DNA from: Phocaeicola sartorii JCM 17136 = DSM 21941
GTDB taxonomy: Bacteria; Bacteroidota; Bacteroidia; Bacteroidales; Bacteroidaceae
NCBI RefSeq assembly: GCF_000614185.1
Contig: NZ_BAKM01000034.1
Span: 1-55,538 of the forward strand
DNA: 55,538 bases
Direction: 5' to 3'
In this document: positions 10,118-20,805 of the stretch, piece after piece
How positions within the stretch are numbered: the stretch's first letter is position 1
How the letters are laid out: the number at the start of each line of letters is the position of its first letter
Translations under genes and position numbers: made by a program
The notes under the pieces: generated by a model
The model's input: the letters and a program-made list of their open reading frames with translations, nothing else
Told to the model about the DNA's origin: nothing
The model's database searches: none

Positions 10118-12682
10118 ATGAAAATCAAAGTAAGTAATGCGAATACTCCTAATTGGAAGGAGGTTACAGTAAAATCACACATTCCTGAGGAACTGAAGAA
10201 GTTGGAGGAAATGGCTCGTAACATCTGGTGGGCATGGAATTATGAAGCGACAGATCTGTTTAGAGATTTAGATCCTGCAACCTGGAAAGAAGTGGGGCAG
10301 AATCCTGTTGCTTTATTGGAACGTTTGAGCTATGAAAAGCTGGAAGCATTGACCCAGGATAAGGTGATTGTAAAGCGCATGAATGACGTATATGCCAAAT
10401 TCAAAGCTTATGTGGATACTAAGCCGGATAGCAAACGCCCTTCTGTTGCCTATTTCTGTATGGAGTATGGTTTGACACATGTTTTGAAAATCTATTCTGG
10501 TGGTCTGGGTATTTTGGCCGGTGACTACCTGAAAGAAGCATCAGACAGTAATGTAGATATGTGCGGTGTTGGCTTCTTATATCGTTATGGATATTTTAGC
10601 CAAAGCCTTTCAATGGATGGTCAGCAGATTGCTAACTATGAATCACAGAACTTCGGTAGTCTTCCTCTTGAACGCGTAATGGATGAAAACGGACAGCCGA
10701 TGGTGGTTGATGTTCCTTATTTGAATTATTTCGTTCATGCATACGTATGGAAGGTGAATGTAGGACGTGTTCCTTTGTATTTGCTGGATACGGATAATGA
10801 AATGAACAGTGAGTTCGACCGTCCGATTACTTATCAGTTGTATGGCGGTGACTGGGAAAACCGTCTGAAACAAGAAATCTTGTTGGGTATCGGTGGCGTG
10901 TTGTTGCTGAAGAAACTGGGTATTAAGAAAGATGTTTATCATTGCAATGAAGGACATGCTGCATTGTGCAATGTACAGCGTTTGTGTGATTATGTAGAAG
11001 ATGGCTTGACGTTTGAGCAAGCTTTGGAAGTAGTCCGTTCTTCTTCTCTATATACGGTTCATACTCCGGTTCCTGCCGGTCATGACTATTTTGATGAAGG
11101 TTTGTTTGGTAAATATATGGGGGGATACCCACAGCGCATGGGAATCACTTGGCAGGATCTGATGGACTTGGGCCGTATCAATCCGGGTGATGCAGGCGAA
11201 CGTTTCTGTATGTCCACATTTGCTTGTAACACTTGTCAGGAAGTAAACGGCGTAAGCTGGTTGCATGGCAAGGTTTCTCAGGAGATGTTCTCTGGAATAT
11301 GGAAAGGTTATTTCCCCGAAGAAAGTCATGTAGGTTATGTGACCAATGGTGTTCACTTCCCGACATGGAGTGCTACTGAATGGAAAAAATTATATGCCAA
11401 GCATTTTGCTCCTAACTTCTTGGAAGATCAGTCTAATGAGAAAATTTGGGAAGCTATCTATAATGTAGCTGATGAAGAAATTTGGGAAACTCGTATGGCT
11501 TTGAAGCATAAACTGGTTGACCATATCCGCAAGCAGTTCAGTGAAAGCTGGTTGAAGAACCAAGGTGATCCTTCACGCATTGTATCGCTGATGGAAAAGA
11601 TTAATCCGAATGCATTATTGATTGGTTTTGCCCGTCGTTTCGCTACATACAAGCGTGCACATTTGCTGTTCACAGATATAGATCGTTTGGCTAAGATTGT
11701 GAACAATCCTGATTATCCGGTACAGTTCTTGTTTGCAGGTAAGGCTCATCCACATGATGGTGCAGGTCAGGGATTGATCAAGAAGATTGTGGAAATCTCC
11801 CGTCGTCCGGAATTCTTGGGTAAAATCATCTTCTTGGAAAATTATGATATGCAGTTAGCTCGCCGTTTGGTATCCGGTGTTGATATTTGGATGAACACTC
11901 CGACTCGTCCTTTGGAGGCTTCCGGTACATCAGGTGAGAAGGCTTTGATGAATGGTGTTGTAAACTTCTCAGTTCTTGACGGTTGGTGGCTGGAAGGCTA
12001 TCGTGAAGGTGCAGGATGGGCGTTGACGGAAAAACGTACTTATCAGAACCAGGATCATCAAGATCAATTGGACGCTGCTACCATTTATAGCATTCTGGAA
12101 AATGAAATTCTGCCATTGTACTATGCACGTAACCGTAAGGGATACTCTGAAGGTTGGGTGAAGACTATCAAGAATTCTATCGCTCAGGTAGCCCCTCATT
12201 ATACAATGAAACGTCAGTTGGACGATTATTACACTAAGTTCTATACTAAAGAAGCAAAGCGTTTTAAAGAATTAGTAGCTAATGATTATGCAAAGGCTAA
12301 GGAACTGGCTGCATGGAAAGAAAAAGTAGCAGAACTTTGGGATTCCATTGAAATTGTATCATGTGAAAAGACAGAAGAACTGACTAGCGGTAATATTGAA
12401 AGCGGAAAAGAATATACCATTACTTACGTTATTGATGAAAAGGGATTGGATGATGCTGTAGGCATTGAATTGGTTACTACTTTCACCAATGCGGAAGGTA
12501 AGGAGCATATCTATTCTGTAGAACCAATGGAAGTGATTAAGAAAGAAGGTAACTTGTATACATTCCAAGTTAAACATAGCTTGTCTAACTCTGGTAGTTT
12601 CAAGGTGGCATATCGTATGTTCCCGAAGAATGTTGATCTTCCTCATCGTCAGGATTTCTGCTATGTGCGTTGGTTCAACTAA
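10118..12682 (+). CDS. glgP: alpha-glucan phosphorylase (GT35)
   Basis: Phosphorolytic enzyme releasing glucose-1-phosphate from glycogen or maltodextrin; PLP-dependent GT35 family of the bacterial/archaeal short type with an N-terminal DUF3417-like region (about 1-110). It is 854 residues from the ATG at 10118; a TTG at 10109 would add three residues and is less likely. The active-site region [11 protein letters not shown] holds the probable PLP lysine Lys608. The last 110 or so residues form an added beta-rich domain, common in Bacteroidetes members. Cotranscription with the glycogen synthase is likely. Confidence 0.94.
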   Translation: MKIKVSNANTPNWKEVTVKSHIPEELKKLEEMARNIWWAWNYEATDLFRDLDPATWKEVGQNPVALLERLSYEKLEALTQDKVIVKRMNDVYAKFKAYVDTKPDSKRPSVAYFCMEYGLTHVLKIYSGGLGILAGDYLKEASDSNVDMCGVGFLYRYGYFSQSLSMDGQQIANYESQNFGSLPLERVMDENGQPMVVDVPYLNYFVHAYVWKVNVGRVPLYLLDTDNEMNSEFDRPITYQLYGGDWENRLKQEILLGIGGVLLLKKLGIKKDVYHCNEGHAALCNVQRLCDYVEDGLTFEQALEVVRSSSLYTVHTPVPAGHDYFDEGLFGKYMGGYPQRMGITWQDLMDLGRINPGDAGERFCMSTFACNTCQEVNGVSWLHGKVSQEMFSGIWKGYFPEESHVGYVTNGVHFPTWSATEWKKLYAKHFAPNFLEDQSNEKIWEAIYNVADEEIWETRMALKHKLVDHIRKQFSESWLKNQGDPSRIVSLMEKINPNALLIGFARRFATYKRAHLLFTDIDRLAKIVNNPDYPVQFLFAGKAHPHDGAGQGLIKKIVEISRRPEFLGKIIFLENYDMQLARRLVSGVDIWMNTPTRPLEASGTSGEKALMNGVVNFSVLDGWWLEGYREGAGWALTEKRTYQNQDHQDQLDAATIYSILENEILPLYYARNRKGYSEGWVKTIKNSIAQVAPHYTMKRQLDDYYTKFYTKEAKRFKELVANDYAKAKELAAWKEKVAELWDSIEIVSCEKTEELTSGNIESGKEYTITYVIDEKGLDDAVGIELVTTFTNAEGKEHIYSVEPMEVIKKEGNLYTFQVKHSLSNSGSFKVAYRMFPKNVDLPHRQDFCYVRWFN

Positions 12683-12710
12683 TCCTTGAATTAATATAAC
12701 ATTCATATTT

Positions 12711-12749
12711 AAAGAACTGTTTCCTTGAAAAGGAGGGGCAGTTCTTTTT
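12711..12749 (+). terminator. terminator after the phosphorylase gene
   Basis: AAAGAACTG (12711-12719) pairs with CAGTTCTTT (12739 onward), continuing into a T run, 28 bases after the stop. Confidence 0.85.
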
Positions 12750-12844
12750 CTATTGTGGTTGTTCAAGAATCCCATTGAATATTTTCATTCTAGGAGAGGT
12801 GCCATGAAAAGAGCTGTATGCTTGGGAGTGATAGAAACAGATAT

Positions 12845-12881
12845 AAAAATAACCGATGTCTTTTTGGACACCGGCTATTTT
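12845..12881. terminator. bidirectional hairpin terminator
   Basis: AAAATAACCGATGTC pairs with GGACACCGGCTATTTT around a TTTTT loop. Both sides are A- or T-rich, so it can terminate the minus-strand thioredoxin-like gene whose stop is at 12909-12911. Confidence 0.75.
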
Positions 12882-12908
12882 ATTTAGTGAATTATCTGTG
12901 CTGTCTTT

Positions 12909-14000
12909 TTATTTCAACAGTTCGTCCAGTTTGGCTTTGATGGCATCGCCACGAAGATTACGTGCTACAATGGTACCGTCCTGATCAACCAATACGGTAG
13001 CGGGAATTGAATTGACACCGTAAAGTTTGGCGCCTGCATTGTTCCAACCTTGTAAGTCAGACATTTGCGGCCATGTAATATTCAGAGTAGTGATAGCATC
13101 TTTCCACTTGTCTGCGTTCTCGTCCAGAGAAACACCTACAATACCGAACCCTTTATCTTTGAATGCTTTGTATGCTTCCACAACATTAGGCATTTCTTTA
13201 CGGCAAGGTCCGCACCAGCTAGCCCAGAAGTCAATCAATGTATATTTGTTTTTGCTGATGAAATCGGACAGGCTTACTGTTTCACCTGCAGGAGTCTGCA
13301 TAGAGAAATCAATGTACTTCTGGCCTACAGCCGTTTTTTCTGAGGTTTCAATATGGGCTTTCAGTTTGTTGATACGTTCATTGACCAATGCGGCGGGAAC
13401 TTTTTCTACCAATGCTTTTTGTTTGTCAAGTTCGAATGCGCCTGCATAGGAAGGAAGCAGATAGACACCAACCGGATTGGTGATATTGGCTTCAATTGTT
13501 TGGTAAACCATATCCATGCCTACACTGTCTTTCTTTTCAATCTCAGCCATGATAGCTTCTACCTGCTCTTTTGTCAGGCTGGTGTCGCTTTGAGCTTTTT
13601 GGTACATTTCATTCATTTCCTTGCTTAAAGCCATGAAACCGTCTTTGAATTTCTGGTAAGCGTCATTATTAGGAGTACCCGAAACTTTGCTTTCCTTGCC
13701 CAAGGCTATATTGATATTTCCATTTTCAAGGAAAAGATCGGTAAAGTAACGCTTGTCACCTTTCATATAAGTGATATAGCGGTTTACAGCAGTATCCTGT
13801 TTTCCTGTGAATACGAAAGTTCCGCCTTTGACGATAGCGGAATCAAGTTTTACAAGGTCGCCCCCTGCATATTCCTGTAAATAGATAGTGTCGCCATCAG
13901 TGATGTCTTCTACTGAACCTGTAACCTTATAAGAAGGTGAATTCTGACATGCAACGAAAGCCATGCTTCCGGCAGCCAATAAATAAACTAATTTTTTCAT
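12909..14000 (-). CDS. TlpA-like thiol-disulfide oxidoreductase lipoprotein
   Basis: Envelope thioredoxin-like protein of 363 residues. It starts at the ATG at 14000, which begins a lipoprotein signal peptide ending in FVAC (Cys18). An upstream in-frame start is unlikely because it lies in the promoter. The N-terminal half (about 22-110) resembles the DUF4369 domain common in Bacteroidetes thioredoxin-like proteins. The C-terminal half is a TlpA/ResA domain with the redox motif WCGPC and the cis-proline segment NSIPATVLV. It would reduce or isomerise disulfides in the periplasm; the substrate is unknown. The residues after Cys18 (QNSP) do not form an acidic surface-export signal, so a periplasm-facing location is more likely. 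Confidence 0.9.
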   Translation of the reverse strand: MKKLVYLLAAGSMAFVACQNSPSYKVTGSVEDITDGDTIYLQEYAGGDLVKLDSAIVKGGTFVFTGKQDTAVNRYITYMKGDKRYFTDLFLENGNINIALGKESKVSGTPNNDAYQKFKDGFMALSKEMNEMYQKAQSDTSLTKEQVEAIMAEIEKKDSVGMDMVYQTIEANITNPVGVYLLPSYAGAFELDKQKALVEKVPAALVNERINKLKAHIETSEKTAVGQKYIDFSMQTPAGETVSLSDFISKNKYTLIDFWASWCGPCRKEMPNVVEAYKAFKDKGFGIVGVSLDENADKWKDAITTLNITWPQMSDLQGWNNAGAKLYGVNSIPATVLVDQDGTIVARNLRGDAIKAKLDELLK

Positions 14001-14024
14001 TTTAATATGATTATAATTTGCACG

Positions 14025-14032
14025 CAAAGATA
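14025..14032 (-). promoter_or_regulatory. -7 box for the TlpA-like gene
   Basis: On the minus strand this reads TATCTTTG, an exact TAnnTTTG match 25 bases upstream of the ATG. Confidence 0.7.
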
Positions 14033-14149
14033 ACTACTTAATTAATATGTTTGAGGAAAAAAGGTTTTTATTTTCAGAATGAAATTAAGAATCTATAGTT
14101 TTGCTTTGCTTTTTTTGAAAATAATGCATACACATTCAAATCCTTTGGC

Positions 14150-14157
14150 TATATTTG
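14150..14157 (+). promoter_or_regulatory. -7 box for the sensor kinase gene
   Basis: TATATTTG fits TAnnTTTG and lies 40 bases before the ATG at 14197. No matching -33 element at the usual spacing. Confidence 0.55.
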
Positions 14158-14196
14158 CACAAATCTATGGAATAAAAAGTATAATCCTATCGGCCA

Positions 14197-16238
14197 ATGT
14201 TACTAATGACTATTATCCTGATTGTATTACTTTCTTTTGCATTAATCGGACTTATTGTAAAAGGGAGGGTTCAGAGTCGTAAAATAAAAACAGCGAAACA
14301 ATTTCATGATGCAATATGGAATAATGCGCATGAGTTTATCTTCTTGATAGACGAGAACCTGCACGTAGTGAAGACAAACTATTATACCTTGTATCAACTA
14401 CCTGTCAAAAAGGGCAGGATCTGTTTTGGTAAAATCCTGCAATGCAAGTATGCGCGGGGGCAGAAAAATTGCAATAACCATGAGCGGTGTGGTTCCTGTT
14501 TCATCCGGCATAAGGTAAAGGAATTGTTTGAGAACCACTCTTCTTTCAGCAACTTGGAATTGGTGATGGACATGCAGATTGCTTCACAGCCGTCGGGTAT
14601 TTATAACATGGTTGTTTCGGGACGATATCTGTCCATGGAAAATAAGAATTACGTTATTTTGACCGTGCATGACATTAGTGAAGAGCGTGCGTTGAAGTCG
14701 TCTTTGCAACATAGCAACGAGAAATTTCTTTGTTTTTTGATAATGTGACCGTTGGATGTGCTATTTGTGACAAGAATGGCAAGTTGGTGGAGGTGAATGA
14801 TACTTATGTAAAATATATGGGCCTTTCCTCTAAAAAAGAGGCTGTGAATCAGCTTAATATTTATACCAATCCATGCATTAATCCGGAATTTAAAGAGATG
14901 ATGAAAGCGGGTATTCCTGTATCGGGTGAAGTGAAATATGATTATGAAAAAATAAACAAGCATTATGTAAGGAGCTATCATGAGGATGTGCACTATTTTC
15001 GCTTTATCGTGAATTATATGCGGGATGCCGAAGGGGAAGTGGAGAATATTTTAATTATTTGGGTAGAGAACACGCTTATTCATAAGGCGCTTCGTCAAAA
15101 TAACACGTTCCGTGAGATGATCACTTATGCTTCTTCTATTTCCAAAATAGGCTTCTGTTCTCTCAATCTGTTCAAGAGCGAGCAATTGGTGACTCCGGAA
15201 TATTTAAAGAATCTGGGAGTGAAGGAAAACGTGGACTTGCGTGAGATCTTTTCTAATTTAGACCATATTCATCCTGATGACCGGAAACTTTTCCTTGAAT
15301 ATGTAAGGAAAGCCCGTTATGAGAAGATGGAGCCGTTGGAACGTAATATTCGTATTATGACGGACGGTGAATATCGTTGGTTGAAACAATATTTAATACA
15401 GCAGATTTTTGATCCGGAGAACAAAACTATTGTTCTGGCAGGAGTGAATGTGGATATTGATGCACAGAAACAAACGGAGGAAGCCTTGCGTGCCGCGAAA
15501 GAAAGCGCGGAAAGTTCTGACCGGTTGAAGTCTGCTTTTCTAGCGAATATGAGCCATGAGATACGTACCCCCTTGAATGCAATAGTTGGTTTTTCTAATT
15601 TATTGATAAATGCTGACAATAAGGACGATTTTGACAGCTTCAAACAGATTATAGAACAGAATAGCACCTTGCTGTTACAGTTGATCGGTGATATTCTGGA
15701 TCTTTCGAAAATAGAATCGGGAACTTTGAAGTTTGTGTGGAGTGATGTGAATATTAATGCAATGTTGTACGATCTAGAGAAAGTGTTTCAATTACGGAAC
15801 AAGAATAATCCGGAAGTGGAGATCAGGTTTGTACCTGGTATGAAGGACTGCGTGATTCGTACCGAGCGGCAACGCTTCATTCAAGTTATATCCAACTTGG
15901 TCACTAATGCGATGAAATTCACTACCCGGGGGAGCATTGTCATAGGTTATGAGCAACGGGAGGAGGAAATGTATTTTTATGTAAAAGATACAGGTTGCGG
16001 AATTCCTGAAGAGAAGCAGGGACAGGTATTTCAGCGCTTTGTGCAATTGGATACCTTCAAGCAGGGAGCCGGATTGGGACTTTCCATCTGTAGCAGTATC
16101 ATCAAGATTATGGGAGGGCGGATCGGTGTTGACTCAGAGCAGGGAAAAGGCTCCACTTTCTGGTTTACGATTCCTCAAAAACCTGTCACTCTTCCTGCCG
16201 AAAGAAGAGAAATAGTACGCACAATGGAAAATTATTAG
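14197..16238 (+). pseudogene. PAS-domain sensor histidine kinase, apparent frameshift
   Basis: A membrane-tethered hybrid-less histidine kinase. Residues 1-20 form one membrane segment. A PAS-like domain follows with a Cys cluster (Cys83, Cys92, Cys98, Cys101). A second and a third PAS-like domain come next, then HisKA with SHEIRTPLNAI, then an HATPase with NAMKFT, DTGCGIP and GAGLGLSIC. No receiver domain is attached. Frame 1 ends at the TGA at 14746-14748, while the second PAS domain continues in another frame. One extra T in the CTTTG at 14728-14732 restores a 680-residue protein. The gene is 75 bases upstream of potA, which has its own promoter, so a link to polyamine uptake is only positional. 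Confidence 0.85.
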
Positions 16239-16290
16239 TCGGATGAATAAATATTACTTTATTTATGTCCTTCATTCTTGAAAAATAGCG

Positions 16291-16298
16291 TATTTTTG
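16291..16298 (+). promoter_or_regulatory. -7 box for potABCD
   Basis: TATTTTTG fits TAnnTTTG, 15 bases before the ATG at 16314. Its position rules out the upstream TTG at 16278 as the translation start and implies a very short leader. Confidence 0.6.
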
Positions 16299-16313
16299 CA
16301 ACTCAATTACAAA

Positions 16314-17708
16314 ATGAGTATGCAACAATCTAATTATATAATTGAGGTAAAAGGTGTTTCCAAGTTTTTTGGTGACAAGATGGTCTTGGATAACATCAAT
16401 TTATACGTAAAGAAAGGTGAGTTTGTAACCGTGCTGGGACCTTCCGGCTGCGGAAAGACAACTCTTTTGCGTTTGATTGCCGGCTTTCAGACTGCTTCGG
16501 AAGGTGAGATAAAAATAGCCGGAAATGAGATTACACAGACGCCTCCGCACAAAAGGCCTGTAAACACCGTGTTTCAGAAGTATGCCCTGTTTCCACATCT
16601 GAATGTATTTGATAATATTGCTTTCGGATTGAAACTGAAAAAGACTCCCAAGCAGATTATCGGGAAAAAAGTAAAGGCGGCTCTCCGCATGGTTGGAATG
16701 ACTGACTATGAATACCGGGACGTGAATTCCCTGTCAGGCGGTCAGCAACAGCGTGTGGCCATAGCCCGTGCCATTGTCAATGAACCGGAGGTGCTGTTGT
16801 TGGATGAGCCTTTGGCTGCTTTGGACTTGAAGATGCGTAAAGACATGCAGATGGAGTTGAAAGAGATGCACAAGACATTGGGTATTACCTTTGTTTATGT
16901 GACGCATGACCAGGAGGAAGCCTTGACACTGAGTGACACGATTGTGGTAATGAGTGAAGGAAAAATACAGCAGATCGGGACTCCGGTGGATATCTATAAT
17001 GAGCCCATCAATTCGTTTGTAGCCGATTTTATAGGTGAGAGCAATATTCTGAATGGAACCATGATACAGGACAAACTTGTGCGTTTTGCAGGTGTGGAGT
17101 TTGAATGTGTGGACGAAGGTTTCGGTGAAAATATGCCGGTAGATGTAGTGGTACGTCCTGAAGACTGGTATATTTTTCCGGATTCGGATGCCTCACAGAT
17201 TTCCGGTATCGTAACCTCATCCATTTTTAAAGGCGTGCATTATGAAATGGTGGTCGAGGCCAATGGTTATGAGTTCATCGTACAGGATTATCATCACTTC
17301 GCAGTGGGTGAGCAGGTTGGCTTGCTGGTAAAACCTTTCGATATTCATATTATGAAAAAAGAGCGTGTATGCAATACGTTTGAAGGAGAGTTGACAGACA
17401 GAACGCATGTGGACTTTCTGGGATGTACGTTTGAATGTCTGCCGGTGGCTGACATTGAGCCGGGGGACAGAGTGAAAGTACAGGTGAACTTCAAGGATAT
17501 CATTTTGCAGGATAATGAAGAGGACGGAACTTTAACCGGAGATGTACGTTTTATCCTGTATAAGGGAGACCATTATCACCTCACCGTATCATCGGACTGG
17601 GGAGAGGACATCTTTGTTGATACCAATGATGTATGGGACAACGGTGACCATGTAGGTATCAGCATCCTGCCCGAAAGTATCAAGGTAACCAAGGTTGTAG
17701 AATCATAA
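16314..17708 (+). CDS. potA: spermidine/putrescine ABC transporter ATPase PotA
   Basis: ATPase of the polyamine importer, 464 residues from the ATG at 16314 (an ATG two codons later is an alternative). Walker [10 protein letters not shown] is at residues 42-50, the ABC signature LSGGQ at 140-144, Walker B VLLLDE around 160-165, and the switch histidine lies in VTHDQEEAL. After about residue 240 there are two consecutive OB/TOBE-like regulatory segments, making it longer than typical PotA proteins. It is followed within 13 bases by potB. Confidence 0.93.
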   Translation: MSMQQSNYIIEVKGVSKFFGDKMVLDNINLYVKKGEFVTVLGPSGCGKTTLLRLIAGFQTASEGEIKIAGNEITQTPPHKRPVNTVFQKYALFPHLNVFDNIAFGLKLKKTPKQIIGKKVKAALRMVGMTDYEYRDVNSLSGGQQQRVAIARAIVNEPEVLLLDEPLAALDLKMRKDMQMELKEMHKTLGITFVYVTHDQEEALTLSDTIVVMSEGKIQQIGTPVDIYNEPINSFVADFIGESNILNGTMIQDKLVRFAGVEFECVDEGFGENMPVDVVVRPEDWYIFPDSDASQISGIVTSSIFKGVHYEMVVEANGYEFIVQDYHHFAVGEQVGLLVKPFDIHIMKKERVCNTFEGELTDRTHVDFLGCTFECLPVADIEPGDRVKVQVNFKDIILQDNEEDGTLTGDVRFILYKGDHYHLTVSSDWGEDIFVDTNDVWDNGDHVGISILPESIKVTKVVES

Positions 17709-17720
17709 TAAAGAAAAGAG

Positions 17721-18518
17721 GTGCTCAGAACAATACGATTTTTCTTGTCTTCACGTAAAAGCTGGACGATTCCCTACGTGATATTTTCGGCGGTGTTTGT
17801 TATTCTTCCGCTACTTTTAATTGTAGTTTATGCATTTATGGATGATGCGGGTCATTTCACTTTGGGAAATTTCGCCAAATTCTTCGCCCATCCCGAGGCA
17901 ATCAATACATTTGTTTATTCTATTGGCGTAGCCATCATCACGACAGTGCTGTGTATCTTATTGGGATATCCTGCCGCCTATATTCTGACGCAGACCCGGA
18001 TGAAGTATGCATCGACGGTAGTGGTCTTGTTTATTCTGCCCATGTGGGTGAATATTTTGATACGTACACTGGCTACGGTGGCATTGTTCGACTTTATGAA
18101 CGTACCTCTAGGCGAGGGGGCTTTGATATTCGGTATGGTATATAATTTTCTGCCTTTTATGATTTATCCTATTTACAACACTTTGCAGAAATTGGATAAA
18201 AGTTATGTGGAAGCGGCGCAAGATTTGGGCGCCAATCCTATGCAAGTGTTTTTCAAGGCTGTGCTACCCCTGTCCATGCCGGGTATTGTGAGTGGTATAT
18301 TGATGGTGTTCATGCCTACTATCTCTACATTCGCCATTGCCGAACTGCTGACAATGAACAATATCAAACTCTTTGGTACTACCATTCAGGAAAATATTAA
18401 TAATAGTATGTGGAATTATGGAGCAGCGTTGTCATTGATTATGCTGTTCCTTATCGGTGCGACCACCTTGCTTGCATCAGACGATAAGGATCATAACGAA
18501 GGAGGTGGACTATGGTAA
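17721..18518 (+). CDS. potB: spermidine/putrescine ABC transporter permease PotB
   Basis: Inner-membrane permease of 265 residues with about six hydrophobic segments and the cytoplasmic EAA loop VEAAQDLGANPMQVFFKAVLPL that docks onto PotA. It starts with GTG at 17721: an in-frame TAA lies just upstream (17709-17711) and the next Met is inside the first membrane helix. It overlaps the potC start by 7 bases, indicating coupled translation. Confidence 0.92.
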   Translation: MLRTIRFFLSSRKSWTIPYVIFSAVFVILPLLLIVVYAFMDDAGHFTLGNFAKFFAHPEAINTFVYSIGVAIITTVLCILLGYPAAYILTQTRMKYASTVVVLFILPMWVNILIRTLATVALFDFMNVPLGEGALIFGMVYNFLPFMIYPIYNTLQKLDKSYVEAAQDLGANPMQVFFKAVLPLSMPGIVSGILMVFMPTISTFAIAELLTMNNIKLFGTTIQENINNSMWNYGAALSLIMLFLIGATTLLASDDKDHNEGGGLW

Positions 18519-19303
18519 AGAAAATTTTATGCCAAGGATATTTGTGGCTGCTTCTGCTATTGCTTTATGCGCCTATTTTTATCATTATGATCTATTCGTT
18601 TACCGAAGCAAAGGTGCTGGGCAACTGGACCGGATTTTCCACCAAACTCTATTCATCCCTGTTTGTTGCGGGTACACATCATTCATTGACCAATGCTTTG
18701 ATCAACACCCTGAGCATCGCCTTGATTGCAGCTACCGTATCTACTTTGCTGGGCAGCATTACGGCAATCGGCATATTCAATCTTCGTACCCGTGCCCGTA
18801 AAGCAATCAGTTTTGTCAATAATATCCCTATACTGAATGGCGATATCATTATAGGTATATCTTTATTCCTGCTGTTTGTATCCTTGGGTATTCCACAGGG
18901 ATACACCACTGTGGTGCTTGCACATATCACATTCTGTACTCCATACGTGGTGTTGAGTGTGTTGCCGCGTTTGAAACAGATGAATCCGAATATTTATGAG
19001 GCGGCGCTTGATTTGGGGGCTACCCCTATGCAGGCACTCCGCAAGGTGATTGTCCCTGAGATTCTTCCGGGAATGATTTCAGGTTTTATGCTGGCGGTGA
19101 CTTTATCTATCGATGATTTTGCCGTGACGGTATTTACTATTGGTAACGAAGGGCTTGAAACTCTTTCCACCTATATTTATGCGGATGCACGGAAAGGAGG
19201 GCTGACGCCTGAACTCCGTCCGCTTTCTACCATTATATTTGTATTGGTACTGGTATTGTTGGTTATCATCAACCGCCGTGCAGGCAAGAAAAAGGAGGCA
19301 TAG
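18512..19303 (+). CDS. potC: spermidine/putrescine ABC transporter permease PotC
   Basis: Second permease subunit, 263 residues, six hydrophobic segments, EAA loop YEAALDLGATPMQALRKVIVPE. It overlaps potB by 7 bases and ends 3 bases before potD. Confidence 0.93.
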   Translation: MVKKILCQGYLWLLLLLLYAPIFIIMIYSFTEAKVLGNWTGFSTKLYSSLFVAGTHHSLTNALINTLSIALIAATVSTLLGSITAIGIFNLRTRARKAISFVNNIPILNGDIIIGISLFLLFVSLGIPQGYTTVVLAHITFCTPYVVLSVLPRLKQMNPNIYEAALDLGATPMQALRKVIVPEILPGMISGFMLAVTLSIDDFAVTVFTIGNEGLETLSTYIYADARKGGLTPELRPLSTIIFVLVLVLLVIINRRAGKKKEA

Positions 19304-19306
19304 AAA

Positions 19307-20440
19307 ATGAGGAAAATAAATAAATGGCTGGTGGCGTGTGCTTGTGCATTATTCTCTTTGACCGGATGCTATAATACAGAGTCTCGTGAAAATGTACTGA
19401 AAATATATAATTGGGCCGACTATATTGACGAGGATGTGTTGGCGGAGTTTCCCCAGTGGTACAAAGAACAGACGGGAGAAGATATCCGGATTGTTTATCA
19501 GACTTTTGACATCAATGAAATCATGTTGACCAAGATAGAGCGCGGACATGAGGATTTCGATGTGGTCTGTCCTTCGGAGTATATCATAGAGCGTATGCTG
19601 AGGAAAGGTTTGTTGCTTCCCATTGATACCGTTTTTGGAAAGACTCCCAATTATCTGCATAATGAATCTCCTTATATTCGCGAACAATTGGATAAGTTGA
19701 GCCGGCCGGGGCATCGTGCTTCGGATTATGCTGTCGGTTATATGTGGGGGACAGCTGGTATCCTTTTTAACACCGATCATGTCCCTGCCGAAGATGCCGG
19801 GACTTGGGCCAGTCTTTGGAATCTGAAATATAAGAACAAGATTCTGATGAAGGAAAGTTATCGTGATGCGTATGGCACCGCCTTGATTTATGCCAATGCC
19901 GGGAATCTGGAAAAAGGCAAAGTTACGGTAGAGGAGTTGATGAACGATTATTCGCAAGCCTCCATTGACACAGTTGAGAAGTACCTGAAGGAGATGAAGC
20001 CCTTGATAGCCGGCTGGGAAGCGGATTTTGGCAAGGAAATGATGACCAAGGGTAAAGCATGGCTGAACATGACCTGGAGCGGTGATGCGGTATGGGCGAT
20101 AGAAGAGGCTGAAGGAGTAGGCGTCAATCTGGATTATGAGGTGCCGGCAGAAGGAAGTAATGTATGGTATGACGGATGGGTGATTCCTAAGTATGCTAAA
20201 AATAAGAAGGCTGCCAGTTATTTCATCAATTATTTGTGCCGTTCCGATGTGGCTTTACGTAATATGGATGCCTGTGGCTATGTGAGTGCCGTCGCGACTC
20301 CCGAGATTTTGGAGGCGAAAATAGATACTACCTTATCTTACTTTTCGGATTTGAGTTATTTTTTCGGCCCTGCTGCCGATAGTTTGCCTATAGACAAGGT
20401 GCAGTATCCCGACCGTAAGGTGGTGGAACGTTGTGCATGA
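19307..20440 (+). CDS. potD: spermidine/putrescine-binding lipoprotein PotD
   Basis: Substrate-binding protein of the importer, 377 residues. The signal peptide ends in the lipobox LTGC (Cys21), so the protein is lipid-anchored facing the periplasm. The mature N-terminus has the family hallmark IYNWADYIDEDVL, and Trp/Asp/Tyr-rich segments such as NMTWSGDAVWAI resemble the polyamine cage. It is 3 bases after potC, and its stop overlaps the next small ORF. Confidence 0.92.
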   Translation: MRKINKWLVACACALFSLTGCYNTESRENVLKIYNWADYIDEDVLAEFPQWYKEQTGEDIRIVYQTFDINEIMLTKIERGHEDFDVVCPSEYIIERMLRKGLLLPIDTVFGKTPNYLHNESPYIREQLDKLSRPGHRASDYAVGYMWGTAGILFNTDHVPAEDAGTWASLWNLKYKNKILMKESYRDAYGTALIYANAGNLEKGKVTVEELMNDYSQASIDTVEKYLKEMKPLIAGWEADFGKEMMTKGKAWLNMTWSGDAVWAIEEAEGVGVNLDYEVPAEGSNVWYDGWVIPKYAKNKKAASYFINYLCRSDVALRNMDACGYVSAVATPEILEAKIDTTLSYFSDLSYFFGPAADSLPIDKVQYPDRKVVERCA

Positions 20441-20646
20441 TTCGTGATTCCGGTGATAAGACTGAATTGGTGCTGGAGATGTGGTCGCGTGTAAAGGGGG
20501 ATAATTTGGGAGTAGGTGTAGTTATTGTGATTCTGGTATCCGTCGGGGTTATGGTGGTGTTCACTGTGTATAGGAGGCTTCAGCGTTACCGGCATGAGAA
20601 GGCGCAGCGCCGTCGCAGGAATCACCGGAAAAGGAAAAGAAAATGA
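20437..20646 (+). CDS. small basic single-pass membrane protein
   Basis: A 69-residue ORF whose ATG overlaps the potD stop (ATGA at 20437-20440). Residues 1-23 are polar, 24-45 form one hydrophobic membrane segment (Val/Ile-rich), and 46-69 are very basic with many Arg/Lys residues. The positive-inside rule places the basic tail in the cytoplasm. I recognise no family. Overlap coupling to the importer suggests a role at or near the transporter, but there is no direct evidence. It ends about 105 bases before the terminator at 20751. Confidence 0.6.
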   Translation: MIRDSGDKTELVLEMWSRVKGDNLGVGVVIVILVSVGVMVVFTVYRRLQRYRHEKAQRRRRNHRKRKRK

Positions 20647-20750
20647 TGTATAGGGGCGCAGGATTTTGCATACGTACGCATGAGCTTGCACGTCCTAGAA
20701 AGATGAAAAAACACATTATCAGGTGCTTCCTGCTTTTTGCAGGTAAGACA

Positions 20751-20787
20751 AAAAAGTCCGGACTTTTCTAAGCCCGGACTTTTTTTG
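20751..20787. terminator. bidirectional terminator between pot genes and prs
   Basis: AGTCCGG and CCGGACT form a stem flanked by A and T runs on both sides, so it works for the plus-strand pot operon and the minus-strand prs gene. Confidence 0.88.
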
Positions 20788-20805
20788 ATCTATAATCTAT
20801 AAAGA

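Noticed and set aside
12804..12887. 27-residue frame with an AGGAGAG-like site between the phosphorylase and TlpA genes
   Set aside because: Its 3' half is the bidirectional terminator and no conservation or promoter supports it.
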